Source of the DNA: Alphaproteobacteria bacterium
GTDB lineage: Bacteria > Pseudomonadota > Alphaproteobacteria > Rickettsiales > Midichloriaceae
Direction: 5' to 3'
Length of the DNA stretch: 60,971 bases
Assembly (NCBI GenBank): GCA_013288625.1
Contig: JABDBN010000004.1
Location: 1-60,971 of the forward strand
A program made the translations under genes and the position numbers. The notes below the pieces were generated by a model. That model saw nothing but the letters and a program-made list of their open reading frames with translations. It did no database searches and was not told the origin of the DNA. The stretch's first letter is position 1, and the number at the start of each line of letters is the position of its first letter. Positions 1 to 8,230 of this stretch are shown piece by piece.

Positions 1-63
1 GACCTTGAAAAGCTTAAGCCAATAATCCATGGTAAAGAAGATGATGAACGCAAAGCTGCATGA
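1..63 (+). CDS. C-terminal end of an upstream protein, probably TatB (partial)
   Basis: An open frame enters from the left edge and stops at TGA 61-63, encoding 20 residues of charged, hydrophilic tail (DLEKLKPIIHGKEDDERKAA). TatB proteins end in a charged cytoplasmic tail, and tatB commonly precedes tatC in proteobacteria, so the overlap with tatC makes this the best guess. No diagnostic TatB motif lies inside the window, so identity rests on context only. Confidence 0.5.
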   Translation, partial: DLEKLKPIIHGKEDDERKAA

Positions 64-811
64 CATGACTTTGTTTCAACATCTTAAAGAGCTGCGTTAT
101 AGGCTGACTCTGGCTTTTATATTCTTTTTTATGGCCTCAGCTATCTGTTATCATTTTGCCCAAGCGATATATACATTTCTCGCTCAGCCTTTAATTCAGG
201 TCTATAGCGGAGATAGTAGCCGCAAGCTTATATTTACTGGGCTTACCGAAGCTTTCTTTGTTCACATTAAGATCGCTTTTTTTGCAGGGTTCATATGCTC
301 TTTTCCTATAACGGCTTTCCAGCTTTATCGCTTTATCGCTCCGGGACTTTATAGAGATGAGCGCAGAGTTTTTGCCCCATACTTAGTAGTCGCCCCAATC
401 TTATTCGCTGCTGGAGCAGCTTTGGTATATTACTATGTAATGCCTCTCGCTTGGACTTTTTTTATCAGCTTTGAACAGCTGGGAGATGAGAGCAGTTTGC
501 CGATCATGCTTGAAGCCAGAATTTCTGAATACTTGTCTCTGGTCATGTCTTTGATCATGGGGTTTGGACTGGCCTTCCAGCTTCCTCTAATTCTGGTGTT
601 CCTTGCTCAGTTAGGTGTTGTTAAGGGAACCTGGCTAGCAAAAGTTCGCCGCTATGCCATTGTTGTTATTTTCATCGTTGCGGCTTTTCTTACTCCGCCT
701 GATGTTATAAGTCAGATTGCTTTGGCGATACCTTTGCTGTTGCTTTACGAAATATCTGTTTTAATATGCAAAAGAATAGAAAAGGTGAAAGAAAAAAATG
801 CACGATATTAG
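44..811 (+). CDS. tatC: Sec-independent (twin-arginine) translocase subunit TatC
   Basis: TatC is the polytopic inner-membrane receptor for twin-arginine signal peptides in the Tat pathway. About 255 residues carry the family's N-terminal signature (MTLFQHLKELRYRL), an early helix, the FxxFIAPGLYxxER loop near residue 100 and six hydrophobic segments ending in ALAIPLLLLYEISV. The start is ambiguous: ATG at 29, 41, 44 or 65 are all in frame. The ATG at 65 lies just after the upstream stop and gives the shortest classical N-terminus. ATG 44 is used because an AAAGAAG stretch precedes it. The 3' end overlaps serS by 14 bp, so the two genes are probably co-translated. Family assignment is firm. 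Confidence 0.95.
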   Translation: MNAKLHDMTLFQHLKELRYRLTLAFIFFFMASAICYHFAQAIYTFLAQPLIQVYSGDSSRKLIFTGLTEAFFVHIKIAFFAGFICSFPITAFQLYRFIAPGLYRDERRVFAPYLVVAPILFAAGAALVYYYVMPLAWTFFISFEQLGDESSLPIMLEARISEYLSLVMSLIMGFGLAFQLPLILVFLAQLGVVKGTWLAKVRRYAIVVIFIVAAFLTPPDVISQIALAIPLLLLYEISVLICKRIEKVKEKNARY

Positions 812-2072
812 ATTCATAAGGGAGTTTCCGGATAAATTTGATCAAGGGTTGGTAGCTCGGGGGTTTGAGCCGCAAGCCGCAAGCGTTCTATCTATAGACT
901 CTGACTCGCGCAAGCTGCAACTCGAGCTTCAGGACTTAAACACCAGACGCAATGAAATTGCTAAGAATATTGGAATGGAAAAGTCAAAAGGCGAGGATGT
1001 GGAAGACCTTTTGAGCGAGGGTGAGAACCTAAAAAAGAAAATTCAGATGGTAGAAGAGGAGCTCAGCCGATTACAGGTGGAGCTAGATGCGATACTGGTT
1101 ATGCAACCTAATATGATAGATAGCGATGTACCCCCGGGCAAAGATGACTCTGAGAACATAGAAATTCGCAAAGTGGGACATCCGAAGGATTTAGGTTTTA
1201 CTCCAAAAGAACATGACCAGTTGGGCGAAGCCCTTGGAATGATGGATTTTGAAAAGGCAGCCAGAATGTCTGGTGCCCGCTTTGTTGTCCTTAAAGGTGC
1301 CCTGGCTCGTATGGAAAGGGCGCTGACAGACTTCATGCTCGATATTCACACTAAAGAATTTGGCTATACTGAAGTCTGGGGGCCGGCATTAGTGAGAGAA
1401 CAAGCGGTATTCGGTACTGGTCAGTTCCCTAAACTTGAAGCTGATCTGTTCAAAACCACCAATGGATATTTTCTCATTCCAACCAATGAAGTCACAATGA
1501 CCAATCTGGTTGCAGATTGTATCATTCCTGAAGAAAAGCTACCTATGCGCTTTGTAGGATATTCACTTTGTTTTCGTTCAGAAGCGGGTAGTGCAGGCAA
1601 AGATACCAAGGGTATGTTGCGCCAGCATCAGTTTTCCAAAGTTGAGCTGGTGAGTATTACCACAGAGGAAGAATCCCAACTGGAACATGACCGCATGCTT
1701 TCAGCCGCAGAAGAAGTGTTAAAGCGGCTCGGGCTGAATTACCGGGTAGTGATTTTGTGTTCTGGAGACATAGGGTTTAATGCGCGCAGAACCTATGATC
1801 TCGAAGTATGGTTGCCAGGGCAGGGCAGATATCGTGAGATCTCAAGCTGCTCGAATTGTGGTGATTTTCAGGCGCGTAGATTAAAAGCGCGTTATAAATC
1901 TATTAAGGACAAAAAAAATTATTTAGTTCATACTCTTAATGGAACTGGTGTAGCAATAGGCAGGTGCATGGTCGCAATAATGGAAAACTATCAAAATGCG
2001 GATGGCTCGATTACTGTGCCTGAAGCGCTAAGGCCTTATATGAGGGGACTTAAATTAATTGAGAGGGAATAA
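798..2072 (+). CDS. serS: seryl-tRNA synthetase
   Basis: Class II aminoacyl-tRNA synthetase that charges tRNA-Ser with serine in the cytosol. The 424 residues match the family length. Residues about 1-110 form the long antiparallel coiled-coil arm that recognises the tRNA-Ser variable arm. The catalytic core follows, with the TNEV segment, motif 2 (FRSEAGSAGKDTKGMLRQHQ) and motif 3 (GTGVAIGRCMVAIMENYQ). A purine-rich AGGTGAAAG precedes ATG 798 inside the end of tatC, consistent with translational coupling. A cognate tRNA-Ser(GGA) is encoded at 44942-45029. Confidence 0.98.
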   Translation: MHDIRFIREFPDKFDQGLVARGFEPQAASVLSIDSDSRKLQLELQDLNTRRNEIAKNIGMEKSKGEDVEDLLSEGENLKKKIQMVEEELSRLQVELDAILVMQPNMIDSDVPPGKDDSENIEIRKVGHPKDLGFTPKEHDQLGEALGMMDFEKAARMSGARFVVLKGALARMERALTDFMLDIHTKEFGYTEVWGPALVREQAVFGTGQFPKLEADLFKTTNGYFLIPTNEVTMTNLVADCIIPEEKLPMRFVGYSLCFRSEAGSAGKDTKGMLRQHQFSKVELVSITTEEESQLEHDRMLSAAEEVLKRLGLNYRVVILCSGDIGFNARRTYDLEVWLPGQGRYREISSCSNCGDFQARRLKARYKSIKDKKNYLVHTLNGTGVAIGRCMVAIMENYQNADGSITVPEALRPYMRGLKLIERE

Positions 2073-2073
2073 A

Positions 2074-2739
2074 ATGACAAAGCAGGTAGCTTCGCTCAAT
2101 CCAGCAAATCAAAAACCCGTAGCGTATGCATCTTTAAATCGGCGAGTAATTGCGCTTTCAGTTGATATAACTCTTGCCACTATAATACTGATTCCATTTT
2201 CAGGTGTTTTATCTTATTTGATTTACGGAGATCAAACGGTTGATGTTGTGTTCCAGAGGATAGTAGCCGAACGCGGAAGCATGCAAATATCAGCGCTTGA
2301 TATCTTAAGCAAACTGTACCAGGCCAATGTAGTTCAAAAGTTCTTCTTATTACAGTTCCTAGGTTTTATCTTGGTGGGTTTCTTATTCGTAGGTTCATGG
2401 GTAAAGATGGGCACAACTCCAGGGAAATGGATAGCCGAGTGTAAAATTCTCAATGAAAAGACTTTGTCTGAGCCCAGTAAACTCCAGTATTTTATGCGGT
2501 ACTTAGCCTTTGTCCCGTCTAACGTGATTGGTTTTTTTCTCTTGGAGTGGGATAAAAAAAATCGTGCCTGGCATGACCGTATGGTCGGTACAGTGGTGGT
2601 AGTTAAAAAACATAACTGGGATAAAATCTCAAAGATCCTGGCGGATTGGTGGCAGAAAACTAAAGCCCTTATGCTGAGCTGGTATTCAAACGCAGCTAAA
2701 AAGTACACCCAAAGCATTTCAAAAACAGGGAAGGAATAA
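2074..2739 (+). CDS. RDD-family membrane protein
   Basis: A 221-residue integral membrane protein of the RDD family (Pfam RDD), whose biochemical role is generally unknown. The Arg and Asp positions occur early (LNRRVIALSVDI). Hydrophobic segments lie near residues 30-50, 85-105 and 150-165, and the typical core GTTPGKWI...W(H/E)DRMVGT is present. A frame-extending TTG at 2059 lies inside serS. ATG 2074 is preferred because GAGAGGGAAT sits just upstream and it starts one base after the serS stop. It closes the tatC-serS run and is followed by repeat-rich non-coding DNA. Confidence 0.85.
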   Translation: MTKQVASLNPANQKPVAYASLNRRVIALSVDITLATIILIPFSGVLSYLIYGDQTVDVVFQRIVAERGSMQISALDILSKLYQANVVQKFFLLQFLGFILVGFLFVGSWVKMGTTPGKWIAECKILNEKTLSEPSKLQYFMRYLAFVPSNVIGFFLLEWDKKNRAWHDRMVGTVVVVKKHNWDKISKILADWWQKTKALMLSWYSNAAKKYTQSISKTGKE

Positions 2740-2765
2740 CTATCCCAATTTACCATAAAATGAGC

Positions 2766-2935
2766 CAAATCTCCGTCATTGCGCGCCCCACCCTTCGCCT
2801 TCGGCTTCGTGTGGCTTACGCCAGTTTATACGATAAATTTAGAATATAATTTTACTGAAGCCAGTCTAAACGAAGACGATTAGGCGAAGGAGTGTCCCGC
2901 CGAAGCTTTAGCGAAGGGGGGACTCAAAAAGGCGC
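2766..2935. repeat. Intergenic palindromic repeat cluster (families A and B)
   Basis: The 2740-3159 gap holds no credible gene. It starts with AAATCTCCGTCATTGCGCGC (family A; relatives in opposite orientation near 45230 and 53240). It continues with CTTCGCCTTCGGCTTCG, GTGGCTTACGCCAGTTTAT and GATTAGGCGAAGGAGTGTC (family B; near-identical at 54998-55130). A GAAGCTTTAGCGAAGG block at 2902-2917 recurs at about 45114 and 55106 with matching flanks. Several subsegments can form hairpins. Such elements resemble the palindromic repeats dispersed in Rickettsiales genomes. The rest of the gap to 3159 is AT-rich with nothing else recognised. Confidence 0.75.
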
Positions 2936-3159
2936 GGCAAACCAGTCTTGATATTCGCGTGATAACAATATATTTCATCAACCTCACCACTGGATCACCA
3001 CGTCGCTTGCACTCCTCGTGACGCAATAGTGACTCTATTTTGGTCGATTGCTATCGGTGTGTGACGCGATGAACCATTAATATTAATTAGATTTTATTTT
3101 GATTGTACTCTGATGGATTTATGAGTTATGCTGCCATTCTATAAGTATTCATTTTCTAT

Positions 3160-3945
3160 ATGAAGCACCCGTTTGTATTTATTGATGAGAGTGGAACGGC
3201 TGACAGTCATAAAAATCCTCAGCCGTATTTTGGTGTTGGATTTTTAAAGGTTGAAAATCCAACAGAACTTTCTAAAAGGTTGTTAAACATAGGGTGCAAC
3301 GCAAAGTCAAAAGCTGTTCAAAAAAGAGCCTCTCAAGAGTTACGGGAAAAGTTATTATCAGGGCAAATAAACAATGCGGAATTGAATTTCTTTCTCCAGA
3401 TGTCTAGGCACCATGAATATCATTTTGCTGAAGTAAACACACAAATTTCAGAAGACTATATTAAATTTATAGATACATTTTTTGATTATAAATTCCACTT
3501 CTGCGCTATTTTAATTGATAAAAAACTTGTTGGTTCACGCTATAGAGGATATTGGGATAGCTATGTGAATATAGCTAAACTTATATGTGATAAAAACCTA
3601 AAGAACATTGAGAAAGCAACAATAATAGCTGATTATATGAATGCTCCCAAAAATAGTCATCTCTCGCTTGAAAAAGTATTATTAAACTCGGGAAAAATAA
3701 ACAACGTTATCAGACTTCAATCTAACGGGGTACCGCTACTTCAGATCTGTGATTTGTTTTTAGGAGCTACTGTGTTTGCTCATAAGGTAGCAAATAATTT
3801 ACAGAATTTAAATTCGGATTATTCAAAAGCAAAAAATCGCATAGTTGACTATCTTCAAGATAGATTAGGTGGAAACTTACTTCACAACAACTTTACCTAC
3901 AATGATAAGAAAACCTGTTATTTTTCTGTATGGAAAATGATATAG
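3160..3945 (+). CDS. DUF3800 domain protein
   Basis: A 261-residue soluble protein. The N-terminal VFIDESGTADS motif and the late ICDLFLGATVFAHK segment are the two hallmarks of DUF3800, a family with predicted RNase H-like topology and conserved acidic residues; its function is not established. DUF3800 genes are often found in accessory or mobile DNA. This one is visibly more AT-rich than its neighbours and lies between a repeat cluster and the convergent fabH, which suggests acquired DNA. No strong ribosome-binding site precedes ATG 3160. The function call goes no further than the family. Confidence 0.75.
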   Translation: MKHPFVFIDESGTADSHKNPQPYFGVGFLKVENPTELSKRLLNIGCNAKSKAVQKRASQELREKLLSGQINNAELNFFLQMSRHHEYHFAEVNTQISEDYIKFIDTFFDYKFHFCAILIDKKLVGSRYRGYWDSYVNIAKLICDKNLKNIEKATIIADYMNAPKNSHLSLEKVLLNSGKINNVIRLQSNGVPLLQICDLFLGATVFAHKVANNLQNLNSDYSKAKNRIVDYLQDRLGGNLLHNNFTYNDKKTCYFSVWKMI

Positions 3946-4033
3946 ACTTAAACGGGTGGGCTGGATGCTCCAATAGGGCTCCCCCACCAACGCTTTTATT
4001 CTATGCTGATTATTACAACTTGTCAAGTAATAA

Positions 4034-4990
4034 TTAAAACTCGAGTATAGCGCTACCCCAGGTGAGTCCTGCACCGACCGCTGATAGAGCTATTATTTGG
4101 CCGCGCTTAAGTTTCTGGGATTTGTATAAATCATCTAAGGCCAAAGGAATTGATGCCGCAGAAGTATTGGCATGCTTGTCTACAGTGACGATAAGTTTCT
4201 CTTTTGGCAGTGCAAGCCGTTCGGATACTGCCTCTATGATGCGGATATTGGCTTGATGAGGAATAAACCAGTCTAGATTGCTTGTCTCAAGGTTGGTTTG
4301 CTCAAGCAATTTGTTTATGGATAAAACCATTTTTTCTATGGCATGTCGATAGACCTCGCGACCTTGCATGGCGATTTTAGCGTCCATATTTCCGGCAGAA
4401 ATACCCCCGGGGATATTGAGAATGTTAGATAAAGCGCCATCGCACTGAATTTCACTGGCTAGCAGCCCATCGCTTTGCGGGCTTGCTTCAAGTATAATCG
4501 CGCCAGCTCCATCACCAAAAAGCACGCAGGTTTTTCGATCATTCCAGTCTAAAACCCGAGACATGGTTTCTGTTCCAATAACTGCAATGCGCTTAACCTG
4601 GCCAGTACGAATCAGGGAATCCGCCATTACATACGCGTAGAGAAAGCCACTGCAAACGGCATTTAAATCAAAAGCAAAGCCTGTTTTAATTCCTAATTTC
4701 TCCTGAATAATCGCTGCGGTAGATGGGAAAACGACATCTGGTGTAGTGGTTGCGACGATAAGCCCATCGATTGAGTCAAGACTGATACCTGCTGAGGTAA
4801 GTGCGTCTTGAACTGCTTTGACGCCAAGGTCAGACGTGAGCTCGCCGGCTTCGACAACGTGGCGCCTTCTGATGCCAGTACGGCTGGCAATCCACTCGTC
4901 GGATGTATCAATAGTATTAGCTAATTCATCATTAGTAATAATTCTGGCCGGCAGGTATGCGCCAGTTGCGATGATTTTTGATGATTTCAT
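4034..4990 (-). CDS. fabH: beta-ketoacyl-ACP synthase III (FabH)
   Basis: Condenses acetyl-CoA with malonyl-ACP to start type II fatty-acid synthesis. The 318 residues match the family. The catalytic triad is visible as Cys113 (in AVCSGFLYAY), His244 (in WFIPHQANIR) and Asn274 (in KHANTSAAS), and GDGAGA is at about 158. The gene is last in the - strand run galU-uvrD-fabH, 89 bp after uvrD, and is not beside plsX as is common elsewhere. Its 3' end converges on the DUF3800 gene. An AT-rich imperfect hairpin (about 4009-4034) lies at the stop codon and could end both transcripts. Confidence 0.96.
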   Translation of the reverse strand: MKSSKIIATGAYLPARIITNDELANTIDTSDEWIASRTGIRRRHVVEAGELTSDLGVKAVQDALTSAGISLDSIDGLIVATTTPDVVFPSTAAIIQEKLGIKTGFAFDLNAVCSGFLYAYVMADSLIRTGQVKRIAVIGTETMSRVLDWNDRKTCVLFGDGAGAIILEASPQSDGLLASEIQCDGALSNILNIPGGISAGNMDAKIAMQGREVYRHAIEKMVLSINKLLEQTNLETSNLDWFIPHQANIRIIEAVSERLALPKEKLIVTVDKHANTSAASIPLALDDLYKSQKLKRGQIIALSAVGAGLTWGSAILEF

Positions 4991-5079
4991 AAATTTCTTT
5001 GTTCCAATGGTGCTATGATCGCAGATTTATGATTAATAAGCAAATGAAATCCTCAAAAGTAGAGTTAATAGGAGTGCTA

Positions 5080-7275
5080 TCAGTTTATCGGCTTAATATA
5101 GTCAGTTAGCACTTTCCTTATCCCAATGCCCTTAAAAGACACTTCGGCAGAATCCCCGGTAATATTTAGGATCACTCCATTGCCAAATTTAATATGAGTA
5201 ACCATTTGTCCTTTACAAAATTTTGCCGTGGGGATTTGGCTAAAATCATCAACTATATTATGATAGTTTTCATTAGAACTGTTGCGAAGCCTGTTTCTGG
5301 CGGCATCTCTAAACTGTGAGCGATAATAGTCTTGGGTACTATTAATGATGTCAAAAGTTCCTTTCGGAAGCTCATCAATGAAACGCGAGGGCACTGTAGC
5401 ATTGAAGCTTCCATAGATTCTGCGGTTAGAAGCGTAGCTTATATGAAGATTTTGTTTGGCGCGAGTAATGCCAACATAGGCCAATCTGCGCTCCTCCTCA
5501 ATGCCTGCGCGCCCATTTTCATCGATAGATTTTTGGCTTGGAAATATTCCCTCTTCCCAGCCTGCAAGGAAAACTGTATCAAATTCAAGGCCTTTGGCTG
5601 CGTGCATAGTCATGATGTTGACTTTGTTATCATTGTCCATAGTGTCATGGTCGGCAATAAGGCTGACATGCTGGAGGTATTCATTAAGGTCAGAGAAATC
5701 CTGGAGTGACCTTAAAAATTCCTTAATGTTATCGATACGATCGCGTGATTCAGCAGTAGCCTCAGCTTTCCACATATCGATATAGCCGCTTTCATGCAGC
5801 ATAGCTTCAACCACCAGCCAATGGGTTTTATCTTTCAACATTTTCTCCCATTGTATAAAATCAGAGAGAAACTTATTTAAAGTAGCGCCGGCTTTGTTTT
5901 TTATAATGCCTGAAGCTATCATCTCCTGTGCGCCTTTAAATAAAGAGATGTTCTGGGTTTTAGCATGGAGATAAATCTGTTGTAGCGTTGCGGTACCGAT
6001 GCCGCGTTTTGGAACGTTTATAATTCTTTCAAAAGCCAAGCTATCACCCGGATTGATTAGTAGCCGGACATAAGCAATACAGTCCTTTATTTCCGCTCTT
6101 TCGTAGAATTTCATACCGCCAATAATTTTATAGGGGATTCGTAGAAAATTCAGACTTTCCTCAAAGCTCCTGCTTTGGTGGCCAGCGCGAAGCAAGATGG
6201 CTATATTGGTAAAGTCAATGCCGGTTCTTTCAGCTGCAATAATTTCATGGGCAATCTGGCGCGCCTCTTCCTTTTCATCATAAAAATTGCTGAGCCGGAT
6301 ACGGCTGCCATCCTTGCGCTCTGTCCAAAGGCTTTTCCCATGGCGCTCAAGATTGTTTGATATCAGTTGAGTCGCAGCATTGAGTATGTGACTGGTCGAA
6401 CGATAATTGCGTTCGAGGCGAATTATTTTCGCGCCGGTAAAATCCCGATCAAACCGCAGAATGTTAGTAACTTCTGCTCCCCGCCAGCCGTATATAGACT
6501 GGTCGTCATCACCAACGCAGCAAATATTATTGTGTTTTTGGGCAAGAATACGTAGCCATAGATACTGGGCAACATTGGTATCCTGATATTCATCAACCAA
6601 TATATAATGAAAACGGTTTTGGTATTCCTGAAGTACGTCTGGATTCTCATTGAAGAGCTTTATATTTAATAGGAGCAGGTTCCCAAAATCTACGGCATTT
6701 AGCGCCTGTAACCGCCTTTCATAGTCTTTGTAGAGGTCAATCAGCTTGCCATCAGCAAAGCTATCGATTTCAGAGGTAGGGATTTTATCCGGGAAATAAG
6801 CTTTGTCTTTATAGCGATTAATTATATGAAGTAAAAGTCTTGGCGGATTCTTTTTATCATCGATGTTAAAATCTTTGAGAATTTGTTTTACTAATTTGAG
6901 CTGATCATCAGGATCGATGATGGTGAAATCAGAAGTAAGCCCCACGTGCTGCGCATTTCTCCGCAGGATTTTTGCTGCAATCGCATGGAAGGTGCCAAGC
7001 CATATTCCATCCGTGCTTCCCTGCAACATATCTTCTATTCTACTACGCATCTCTAATGCAGCTTTATTAGTGAATGTGACTGCCAGGATCTGGCTTGAAA
7101 AAGCTTTATTATTCAATAGGATATTGGCTATCCGCGCGGTTAGTACCCGGGTTTTACCGGTTCCTGCTCCGGCGAGTACTAGTAAGGGGCCTTCAGTTGA
7201 GTTGACCGCTTCCAGCTGCTCTGGGTTGAGACCATCAAGGTGTTTTAGTGGGCTGCTATCTTCAGGTTGCAACAA
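5080..7275 (-). CDS. uvrD: UvrD/PcrA-type 3'-5' DNA helicase
   Basis: Superfamily 1A helicase of 731 residues, acting in nucleotide-excision and mismatch repair or replication-fork processing. Visible motifs in order are Walker A (AGAGTGKTRV), motif II (VDEYQDTN), motif III (GDDDQSIYGWRGA), motif IV (LERNYRST), motif V (MTMHAAKGLEFD) and motif VI (EERRLAYVGITRAK). A C-terminal Tudor-like segment (FGNGVILNI...VSFKGIGIRKV) is typical of PcrA/UvrD. The start is TTG at 7275: AAAGGAG, embedded in the last codons of galU, sits 7 nt upstream. This indicates translational coupling. PcrA and UvrD cannot be told apart confidently here. Confidence 0.95.
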   Translation of the reverse strand: MLQPEDSSPLKHLDGLNPEQLEAVNSTEGPLLVLAGAGTGKTRVLTARIANILLNNKAFSSQILAVTFTNKAALEMRSRIEDMLQGSTDGIWLGTFHAIAAKILRRNAQHVGLTSDFTIIDPDDQLKLVKQILKDFNIDDKKNPPRLLLHIINRYKDKAYFPDKIPTSEIDSFADGKLIDLYKDYERRLQALNAVDFGNLLLLNIKLFNENPDVLQEYQNRFHYILVDEYQDTNVAQYLWLRILAQKHNNICCVGDDDQSIYGWRGAEVTNILRFDRDFTGAKIIRLERNYRSTSHILNAATQLISNNLERHGKSLWTERKDGSRIRLSNFYDEKEEARQIAHEIIAAERTGIDFTNIAILLRAGHQSRSFEESLNFLRIPYKIIGGMKFYERAEIKDCIAYVRLLINPGDSLAFERIINVPKRGIGTATLQQIYLHAKTQNISLFKGAQEMIASGIIKNKAGATLNKFLSDFIQWEKMLKDKTHWLVVEAMLHESGYIDMWKAEATAESRDRIDNIKEFLRSLQDFSDLNEYLQHVSLIADHDTMDNDNKVNIMTMHAAKGLEFDTVFLAGWEEGIFPSQKSIDENGRAGIEEERRLAYVGITRAKQNLHISYASNRRIYGSFNATVPSRFIDELPKGTFDIINSTQDYYRSQFRDAARNRLRNSSNENYHNIVDDFSQIPTAKFCKGQMVTHIKFGNGVILNITGDSAEVSFKGIGIRKVLTDYIKPIN

Positions 7276-7276
7276 G

Positions 7277-8161
7277 TTATAACTCCTTTGCTATATTTTT
7301 AATATACTCGCGAGCTTGTTTTCCAAATATAGGGTCATGAATGGCAAATTGCAGATTAGCCTCGAAGTAACCTAAGTGGTTACCGCAGTCGAGCCGCATT
7401 CCATCAAAGCGGTAGCCGTAGGTCGGGCAGGTTTCAATCATCGCTTTCATAGCATCGGTGAGCTGTATTTCTCCGCCCGCACCTTTACTGGTTTTTTCGA
7501 TATAAGTAAAAATTTCAGAGTTCAATATATAGCGTCCGACTATAGATACATTTGAAGGGCTTTGCGCTGGAGTTGGTTTCTCGATCATGTCAACGATGCG
7601 CATTGAGGTGCCATTGTCATCCTGAGGGTGGATGATCCCATATTTATGCGTGTCTTGGGGGTCGACATCGGCAACCGCTATAATGTTACCTTCGGTCTCA
7701 TTATACATTGTAATCATATCTGAAAGCAGGTGGTTGCCGGTATTAGACAGGAACATTTCATCGGCAAGCAAAACCGCAAAAGGTTCATTCTTAATAAAAT
7801 GGCGGGCGCACCATACTGCATGCCCTAGACCTAAAGGATGCTGTTGGCGGATAAACGCAATATTGCCGGCGTCGGGAACCCAATCCCTGGTGAGGGCAAG
7901 GGCATCATGCTTTTCTCGATCATTCAGGTGTGTTTCCAGTTCATAAACACAATCAAAATGGTTGGTAATAATATTCTTATTACGTCCGGTAATAAAAATA
8001 AACTCTTCAATGCCGGCTCTGCGGGCTTCTTCAAAAGCATGTTGAATAAGGGGTTTGCTGGCTACAGGCAGCATTTCTTTTGGCAAAGCTTTGGTTGCTG
8101 GTAGAAACCTGGTTCCCAGTCCACCTACGGGAAATACTGCTTTTTTTATTTTTGTTTCCAT
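7277..8161 (-). CDS. galU: UTP-glucose-1-phosphate uridylyltransferase
   Basis: Makes UDP-glucose from UTP and glucose-1-phosphate for surface polysaccharide synthesis. The 294 residues open with the nucleotide-binding signature AVFPVGGLGTRFLPATKALP and the sugar-phosphate site KEMLPV, followed by DEMF, MIEKP and GGEIQLTDAM. It is the first gene of a - strand run with uvrD and fabH. The TAA at 7277-7279 is one base from the uvrD start, and the uvrD Shine-Dalgarno lies within the galU C-terminal codons. A plausible promoter (TTGTAA, 18 bp, TATAAT) lies at 8201-8230. Confidence 0.96.
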   Translation of the reverse strand: METKIKKAVFPVGGLGTRFLPATKALPKEMLPVASKPLIQHAFEEARRAGIEEFIFITGRNKNIITNHFDCVYELETHLNDREKHDALALTRDWVPDAGNIAFIRQQHPLGLGHAVWCARHFIKNEPFAVLLADEMFLSNTGNHLLSDMITMYNETEGNIIAVADVDPQDTHKYGIIHPQDDNGTSMRIVDMIEKPTPAQSPSNVSIVGRYILNSEIFTYIEKTSKGAGGEIQLTDAMKAMIETCPTYGYRFDGMRLDCGNHLGYFEANLQFAIHDPIFGKQAREYIKNIAKEL

Positions 8162-8200
8162 ATAGGCTCAATTTTATTCATGGAGATTTTGTATAGTCTG

Positions 8201-8230
8201 ATTATACAAAAATCAATAGAAAGGTTACAA
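8201..8230 (-). promoter_or_regulatory. Predicted sigma70-type promoter for galU
   Basis: Read on the - strand, TTGTAA (8225-8230) is followed after 18 bp by a perfect TATAAT (8201-8206), giving a leader of about 35-40 nt to the galU ATG. The -35 box overlaps the 3' end of the EamA gene upstream. Prediction from the sequence only. Confidence 0.5.

Noticed and set aside
2985..3015. TGGATCACCACGT resembling the 3' tail of 16S rRNA
   Set aside because: The anti-Shine-Dalgarno CCTCC is missing and no other rRNA sequence flanks it; it is more likely part of the repeat debris.
3954..3988. GGTGGG/CCCACC hairpin after the DUF3800 gene as a terminator
   Set aside because: The stem is only 6 bp with a 22-nt loop and no T-run; too weak to call.
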